A stretch of DNA of 64,000 nt from Oscillospiraceae bacterium (GTDB taxonomy: Bacteria > Bacillota > Clostridia > Oscillospirales > Oscillospiraceae): contig CAJTFN010000010.1 in assembly GCA_910575815.1 (NCBI GenBank), forward strand, positions 62,001-126,000, written 5' to 3'. This document shows, one piece after another, positions 59,864 through 64,000 of this stretch; positions within the stretch are counted from its first letter, which is position 1; every line of letters starts with the position of its first letter. The position numbers and the translations under genes were made by a program. Under the pieces are notes generated by a model. That model was not told where the DNA came from. It saw only the letters and a program-made list of their open reading frames with translations, and did no database searches.

Positions 59864-60228
59864 GCCAGAATCAAAATGAAATCCTGCAATTACGGCTGGA
59901 CCAGAGCTACCAGGACTACCTCGCCCAGCTCCGGGAAAAGCCCTTTGATGAGGTAATCCGGCTGGCCCCGGAGATCACTGCCGCCCAGCAGATCTGCGAC
60001 GAGCTGGCCGCCGCATGCGATGAGGAAGAAGCGGAGTACCTGCTGGGCCTTGAAAATCCTTTGGAAACAGCAGTGGGCTATTGGGAGCGGGAGATCAGCG
60101 GCTATGACCACGGGGAGGAAATGGGCCATATGCTCTGGCATCTTCGTGGCTGCGGCAGGAAGATTCCGGCAGCCGTGCCTGCTCCGAAAACAAAACAGAA
60201 AAGGAAGGATAACGCACATGAGCGATAA
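59860..60228 (+). CDS. DUF3848-type ICE protein
   Basis: The 122-residue protein (YQDYLAQLREKPFDEVIRLA, PEITAAQQICDELAAACDEE, ENPLETAVGYWEREISGYD) matches a small helical family frequent on clostridial conjugative elements. ATGA overlap with the preceding gene. Function unknown. Confidence 0.75.
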   Translation: MSQNQNEILQLRLDQSYQDYLAQLREKPFDEVIRLAPEITAAQQICDELAAACDEEEAEYLLGLENPLETAVGYWEREISGYDHGEEMGHMLWHLRGCGRKIPAAVPAPKTKQKRKDNAHER

Positions 60229-60820
60229 CATCATTCGGGAAATTACCACAGACGAATTACGAAAGATGGACAAGCAGGAGGGCCTCGTCCTCCAGGGCTG
60301 CGGCGGGGACCTCCAGGAGTGGCTGGACGGCATCAACAGCATGCTCACGGAGGACGGAATCCTGCTGAACGGCAGCCACTTCGAGAGTGCCTCCGTTTTC
60401 CAGCACGACGATCTGACAAACCTTCTGTTCTCCTTTGAGGGTGTGAAGCTGGATATGGGCAAGCTGGCCATGTGGCGGCTCCAGACCCATGGCCGGTTCG
60501 GCGGCACGTGGCTCTCCGACTATGTCCCCAACCGGCTGGGCGGCTTCATTGAGCAGCCGCAGGTCCCGCAGAAGCCGAAGATGGAGCTGCTGGATCAGGA
60601 CGGCAACATCTTCGCCATATTGGGCCGGGCCTCCATGCTGCTGAAAGAGGCCGGGATGCGGAACCAGATTGATGAGATGTTCCGGCGCTGTGAAGCCTCC
60701 GGCAGCTATGGCAAGGCCCTCGGCATCATTGGCGAGTATGTGGATATGGACCTGCCCGAGCCTTCCATTGAACCCCAAAAATCTCAAAAGAAGAAAGCGA
60801 GGAGCGCATATGAACGATAA
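60218..60820 (+). CDS. ICE accessory protein, LPD-type
   Basis: The 200-residue protein has an N-terminal region (IIREITTDELRKMDKQEGLV, LQGCGGDLQEWLDGINSML) and a C-terminal helical module (DQDGNIFAILGRASMLLKEA, EMFRRCEASGSYGKALGIIG) found in several ICE proteins. The start has AAGGAAGGAT upstream. It overlaps both neighbours. Role unknown. Confidence 0.7.
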   Translation: MSDNIIREITTDELRKMDKQEGLVLQGCGGDLQEWLDGINSMLTEDGILLNGSHFESASVFQHDDLTNLLFSFEGVKLDMGKLAMWRLQTHGRFGGTWLSDYVPNRLGGFIEQPQVPQKPKMELLDQDGNIFAILGRASMLLKEAGMRNQIDEMFRRCEASGSYGKALGIIGEYVDMDLPEPSIEPQKSQKKKARSAYER

Positions 60821-61538
60821 CCCCAAATGGACCATTCTCCAGGGCGACGCCCTGAAGCTGCTGCGGGACTTTGCTCCCGGCACCTTCGACGCCGTTATCA
60901 CCGACCCGCCCTACGCCTCCGGGGGCCGGACCCAGGGCGAGAAGAACAAATCCACCACCCAAAAGTATTCCAGCATGGGCGCCGCCGCGCCCCCGCCCTT
61001 CGAGGGAGACGCCAAGGACCAGCGCTCCTGGACCCGCTGGGCGGCGGAGTGGCTGGCGGATGCCCGGAGGCTGTGCAAGCCCGGCGCGCCGGTGTGCATG
61101 TTCATCGACTGGCGGCAGCTCCCCGCCGCCTCCGACGCCCTCCAGTGGGCGGGCTGGATCTGGCGGGGCACCGCTGTGTGGGACAAGGGCAACTCCCGCC
61201 CCCAGAAGGGCCGCTTCCGCCAGCAGGCCGAGTACATTGTGTGGGGTTCCAACGGCGACATGCCCATCAGCCGCCCGGTTCCCTGCCTCCCCGGCGTGTT
61301 CAAGTACGGCAATCCCCAAAACCGCATCCACCTGACGGAAAAGCCCCTCCAGCTCATGCGGGACATCGTGAAGATTACGGAGCCGGGCGGGCATATTCTG
61401 GACCCCTTCGCCGGGTCTGGCACCACCGTCCTGGCCGCCGTGCTGGAGGGCTATACCGCCACCGGCATCGAGGTCACGGGCGACTACGCCCGCCTCGCCA
61501 GGGAACGGATCGAGCGGGAGCTGGCGGGAGTGGCGTGA
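60810..61538 (+). CDS. DNA methyltransferase (N-4/N-6 type)
   Basis: The 242-residue protein is a site-specific DNA methylase of beta-group order: the catalytic DPPY motif (residues 32-35, ITDPPYASGGRT) comes first and the S-adenosylmethionine-binding FAGSGTT motif (from F200 in GGHILDPFAGSGTTVLAAVL) last. A target recognition region with WDKGNSRPQKGRFRQQAEYI lies between. There is no partner restriction enzyme gene, so it is an orphan protective or regulatory methylase of the ICE. It overlaps the preceding gene. Confidence 0.93.
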   Translation: MNDNPKWTILQGDALKLLRDFAPGTFDAVITDPPYASGGRTQGEKNKSTTQKYSSMGAAAPPPFEGDAKDQRSWTRWAAEWLADARRLCKPGAPVCMFIDWRQLPAASDALQWAGWIWRGTAVWDKGNSRPQKGRFRQQAEYIVWGSNGDMPISRPVPCLPGVFKYGNPQNRIHLTEKPLQLMRDIVKITEPGGHILDPFAGSGTTVLAAVLEGYTATGIEVTGDYARLARERIERELAGVA

Positions 61539-61610
61539 CGGGCTGTTTCGCTTTTCCCCTTGCTGATTCACGCTGTGAGTGGTACAATAAGGGCGAAGGA
61601 TGTGAACGCC

Positions 61611-61814
61611 ATGGATCAGCAGACAAGAAGCCGCAGAGTCGCGGCGGTAAAAGCGGCGGACGCCATCAACGCCATTGAGGGCGCCCCGGTTTCCGGTTAC
61701 GCGCGCCGCCTCTCCGCTCTCTGGGCCAGAGGAGAGATCACCGGAGAGAAAACGAAATCCGCTTTGATGACCTACTACCGCAAAATGGCCTTAGAGGAGC
61801 GGAGGCGTGGCTGA
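61611..61814 (+). CDS. VbhA-like antitoxin domain protein
   Basis: The 67-residue protein (RRVAAVKAADAINAIEGAPV, SGYARRLSALWARGEITGEK) resembles the VbhA antitoxin domain, which inhibits Fic enzymes through an S/TxxxEG helix; here the segment AINAIEG could play this part. The Fic gene lies 1 kb downstream with one gene in between. The start at 61611 is chosen for the position of GAAGGATG. Confidence 0.72.
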   Translation: MDQQTRSRRVAAVKAADAINAIEGAPVSGYARRLSALWARGEITGEKTKSALMTYYRKMALEERRRG

Positions 61815-62682
61815 AAATTATATATGGGTGTGCCAACGGGGCAGGGTGTCCGCAGGGATGCCCTGCGCCGCCAGGCATCTGGACGGTCTCCGGCCTCTCT
61901 CTGATGAGCAGTCTGTGCCGGAGCAGGCGGAACCTGTTCAGGAACCAGAACAGGATTCCGCTGCCGGGTGGGGCTTTTACGTCATCCCCGATCTCAAGAC
62001 CTGGGCGGACAACGCCGGGAACCGTTTGCCCATAGAGCGCTTCGCTTCTTTTGAAGAAGCGAAAGCCCGTTTTCTGGAGCTGCGTTCCCAGGAATACAAC
62101 GGCGAGATCACAGAACCCGCTCCCGACGGACGGCCTCCCGCCCGGCTGGCCCTGGGCATTGAGAGCGCGGACGGCCTCAGTTCTGCCGACATCCTCCATG
62201 TACGCCAGGGGAAAAACCACCTCGTCACCGACTTCACCCGGTCGGAACGCCTTCGGGAGGACCCGGCTGTGTCGGAAATCCTGTGCCGTGCCTCGCAGGA
62301 AATCGGTTTTGATCTGGTGCAGCCTCCCGGCTGTCCGCCCGTTCCCTTTGAGGAGTGGGATAACCCGTATTTCCCAGCCGCTACGGCTGGCAGTATTGCC
62401 GCTGGGTATTACAATCTCCTGCATGAATGCTATCCTCTCCTGGATGAAGAACTCTCCCGTGCCGAGGCTGTCGCGGAGATCGTGCGGTCCCTTCAAAAGG
62501 GAGGACCGGCCAAAGGCAGTCAGATGAAACTGGCCATTGCCGCTATGACGGTAAAAGCGGATGTTTCCGAAGCTGTTCGAAAGCGGGCGGAGATGCTTAC
62601 CAAGGAACTGGCTCAGTACCAAAAACACGCGGGGGAAACGGCTCCGTCGAGGGAACATCGGAAGAAGTCCAGGGAGCGGTGA
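61807..62682 (+). CDS. YodL-domain protein
   Basis: The 291-residue protein contains GFYVIPDLKTWADNAGNRLP, ERFASFEEAKARFLELRSQE and PPARLALGIESADGLSSADI, LHVRQGKNHLVTDFTR, the YodL-type domain seen in ICE proteins, then an all-helical C-terminus. GTG start 61807 overlaps the upstream stop by eight bases. It separates the antitoxin-like gene from the Fic gene. Function unknown. Confidence 0.78.
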   Translation: MAENYIWVCQRGRVSAGMPCAARHLDGLRPLSDEQSVPEQAEPVQEPEQDSAAGWGFYVIPDLKTWADNAGNRLPIERFASFEEAKARFLELRSQEYNGEITEPAPDGRPPARLALGIESADGLSSADILHVRQGKNHLVTDFTRSERLREDPAVSEILCRASQEIGFDLVQPPGCPPVPFEEWDNPYFPAATAGSIAAGYYNLLHECYPLLDEELSRAEAVAEIVRSLQKGGPAKGSQMKLAIAAMTVKADVSEAVRKRAEMLTKELAQYQKHAGETAPSREHRKKSRER

Positions 62683-62787
62683 GTGGAGCTGTCCGCGAAT
62701 GCCCCTTGATAAGGCTGGAAAAAATGGTATAATCATAGTTGATCTGTATTTTGGCCTTTTATTCAGGCCGGGAAAGGAGGACCAGCC

Positions 62788-63591
62788 ATGACGGACGATT
62801 TGGTACGGCTTTTGATCCAGCGTTTTCAGATTGAGCAGGAAAAGAATGACCGCGGAGGCGTTTACGCGCTTACCCAGAGGATGCTGGCGTATAACTCGAA
62901 CAAAATCGAGGGCAGCACCCTGACCGAAAAGCAGACCGCCTCCCTGTTTGATACCGGAACGCTGTCATCTGAAGACGCCGTGATCCGGGCGAAGGACGTG
63001 GAAGAAATGACCGGCCATTTCCTGATGTTCAACGAAATGCTGAAAACATACAGCCAGCCCCTGTCCCACGAACTCATCAAGCGGTACCACTACAAGCTGA
63101 AAAGCGGCGTTTTTGAGGACATTGCCAACGGATATCCAATCGGCGAGTACAAGAACAGGCGGAATATGGTTTCGGATATTGTGACCGCCCTTCCCGAAGA
63201 AGTGGAGGATCGCATAACGGGCCTTTTGGAGTGGTATAACGCCGCGCCCCGGCACGGCCTCCTTGATTTGGCGCGGTTTCACGCCGAGTATGAGGCGATC
63301 CACCCGTTCCAGGACGGCAACGGAAGGACCGGGCGGGTGATTCTTTTCAAGGAGTGCCTGAAAAACAGCCTTGTTCCATTCATTGTCAGCGATGATCGAA
63401 AGACGGATTATTATCACGCGCTGAACGCCGCGCAGACAAAAGAGGACTACGGTGCGCTTGAAGCGTTCTTTTTGGAGGAGCAGGCGGAATACAGGGCGCT
63501 GGTGGAAGGCTTCGTCCTCCCTGTTCATGCAGACCGCTCAAAGGGTATGCGGAAGAAGGATGGCAGGGCAAAGGATCAGGACACAAGATAG
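62788..63591 (+). CDS. Fic/DOC family enzyme with N-terminal inhibitory motif
   Basis: The 267-residue protein has the Fic active site HPFQDGNGRTGR (from H172). Fic enzymes transfer AMP or related groups to protein hydroxyls. An inhibitory helix motif is visible in the N-terminus (SNKIEG, S37 to G42), as in class II Fic proteins that self-inhibit with (S/T)xxxE(G/N). The presence of both an internal inhibitor and a VbhA-like gene upstream is notable. Start 62788 follows GGAAAGGAGG. Confidence 0.92.
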   Translation: MTDDLVRLLIQRFQIEQEKNDRGGVYALTQRMLAYNSNKIEGSTLTEKQTASLFDTGTLSSEDAVIRAKDVEEMTGHFLMFNEMLKTYSQPLSHELIKRYHYKLKSGVFEDIANGYPIGEYKNRRNMVSDIVTALPEEVEDRITGLLEWYNAAPRHGLLDLARFHAEYEAIHPFQDGNGRTGRVILFKECLKNSLVPFIVSDDRKTDYYHALNAAQTKEDYGALEAFFLEEQAEYRALVEGFVLPVHADRSKGMRKKDGRAKDQDTR

Positions 63592-63603
63592 GGAAACGGT
63601 TTG

Positions 63604-63641
63604 AAGGGCCGGGTGCTATGTATGCGCACCCGGCCCTTGCT
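63604..63641 (+). terminator. Terminator after the Fic gene
   Basis: AAGGGCCGGGTGC / GCACCCGGCCCTT stem followed by GCTTTTTG. Confidence 0.88.
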
Positions 63642-63660
63642 TTTTGCGCTGAAAAAAACC

Positions 63661-63690
63661 AGGCAGGGGGTTACATGGAACCCCCTGCCT
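63661..63690. terminator. Second hairpin
   Basis: AGGCAGGGGGTT / AACCCCCTGCCT stem. It lies directly upstream of the ribosome binding site of the next gene and may affect its expression. Confidence 0.7.
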
Positions 63691-63706
63691 TTGGAAAAGG
63701 AGGCTT

Positions 63707-64000
63707 ATGGCGGTATCCACCATCTATACGCATTTTCATTTCAAGGCCAATCATCTGCGGGACTTGCAAAACGCCGCAGAGGCTAAGCCCATTCGCGTCG
63801 AGATCGTCAAGGTCATTGCGCTAACCCAGGCGCAATACCAGCACTTTTTCTCGCACCTGCTGGAGGACATGCCCTTCATCTCCGCAAACCGGGAGCTGAT
63901 GGGCGGCGGCAGCGACGGCGTGACCCGCTGCCTGCTGGTAACCACACGGAACATAAAAGGCGGTCTGCTGGTTGATGGCCAGGGTTACGATTATGCCCGA
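63707..64000 (+). CDS. DUF6329-like protein (partial)
   Basis: The frame runs to the window end (98 codons visible). It starts with ATG at 63707 behind GGAAAAGGAGG. The segment LTQAQYQHFFSHLLEDMPFI, NRELMGGGSDGVTRCLLVTT and GGLLVDGQGYDYAR matches DUF6329-type proteins found next to ICE accessory genes. The role is unknown. Confidence 0.75.
   Translation, partial: MAVSTIYTHFHFKANHLRDLQNAAEAKPIRVEIVKVIALTQAQYQHFFSHLLEDMPFISANRELMGGGSDGVTRCLLVTTRNIKGGLLVDGQGYDYAR

Overview
The window looks like a chromosome segment of a spore-forming, GC-rich Clostridia (most like Oscillospiraceae; genus not assigned). Evidence: a SpoVA-type protein, a GerQ-like coat protein next to a CwlJ/SleB hydrolase, RNase J, an L13-S9 operon, a CIRCE heat-shock operator, sigma-A promoters and strong Shine-Dalgarno sites. 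Much of the right two thirds is layered mobile DNA.

Regions. (1) 1-26.2 kb is mostly core chromosome: nitroreductase, mtnA, a short pyruvate kinase, an endonuclease/exonuclease operon, a PdaA-like deacetylase, rplM-rpsI, germination genes, a glycosyltransferase, an auto-regulated Xre/membrane pair, a TetR-TolC-adaptor-RND efflux cluster, spoVAE, RNase J, a broken toxin-antitoxin pair beside a frameshifted NYN gene, and a B3/B4 editing protein. It also holds three copies of a ~0.25-0.3 kb structured intergenic repeat, two of them forming a ~600 bp imperfect palindrome. (2) 26.2-34.1 kb is AT-rich mobile DNA: a SUKH protein, a decayed repA, sigma and HTH genes of Tn916-like type, an ABC transporter with its regulator and palindromic operators, mobC, tnpW, a tnpX stub and an integrase stub. 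(3) 34.3-36.9 kb is a prophage or phage-like remnant of tightly overlapping small genes (VRR-NUC nuclease, HTH proteins), followed by a truncated IS3-type transposase at 37.1 kb. (4) 37.76-49.9 kb holds two islands in tandem, bounded by three direct copies of the 3' half of a tRNA gene (att sites at 37763, 42272 and 49869), each ending in a crippled integrase. The first island carries a winged-helix protein, a serine recombinase, a lipoprotein and unknowns. The second carries a 1471-residue HD plus GHKL/Hsp90-type ATPase protein and an ImmA/IrrE metalloprotease. (5) 50-64 kb carries an Rpn/PD-(D/E)XK protein, an RHH protein, CorA and CIRCE-controlled Hsp20, then a dense ICE accessory operon (toprim primase-like protein, modular paralogues, DNA methyltransferase, VbhA-like antitoxin, YodL-domain protein, Fic enzyme, DUF6329-like protein).

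The most interesting candidate is the HD-GHKL / ImmA-IrrE pair. It has its own consensus promoter and terminator, is the only intact cargo of a tRNA-associated island, and combines an ATP-driven sensor-like module, a nucleotide phosphohydrolase-like module and a regulatory protease. I infer a defence or stress-conflict role; I cannot match it to a named system. Other points are homopolymer frameshifts in several genes, a chimeric secreted protein made by recombination between modules, a ~218 bp MITE-like element, and paired operators at several regulator promoters.
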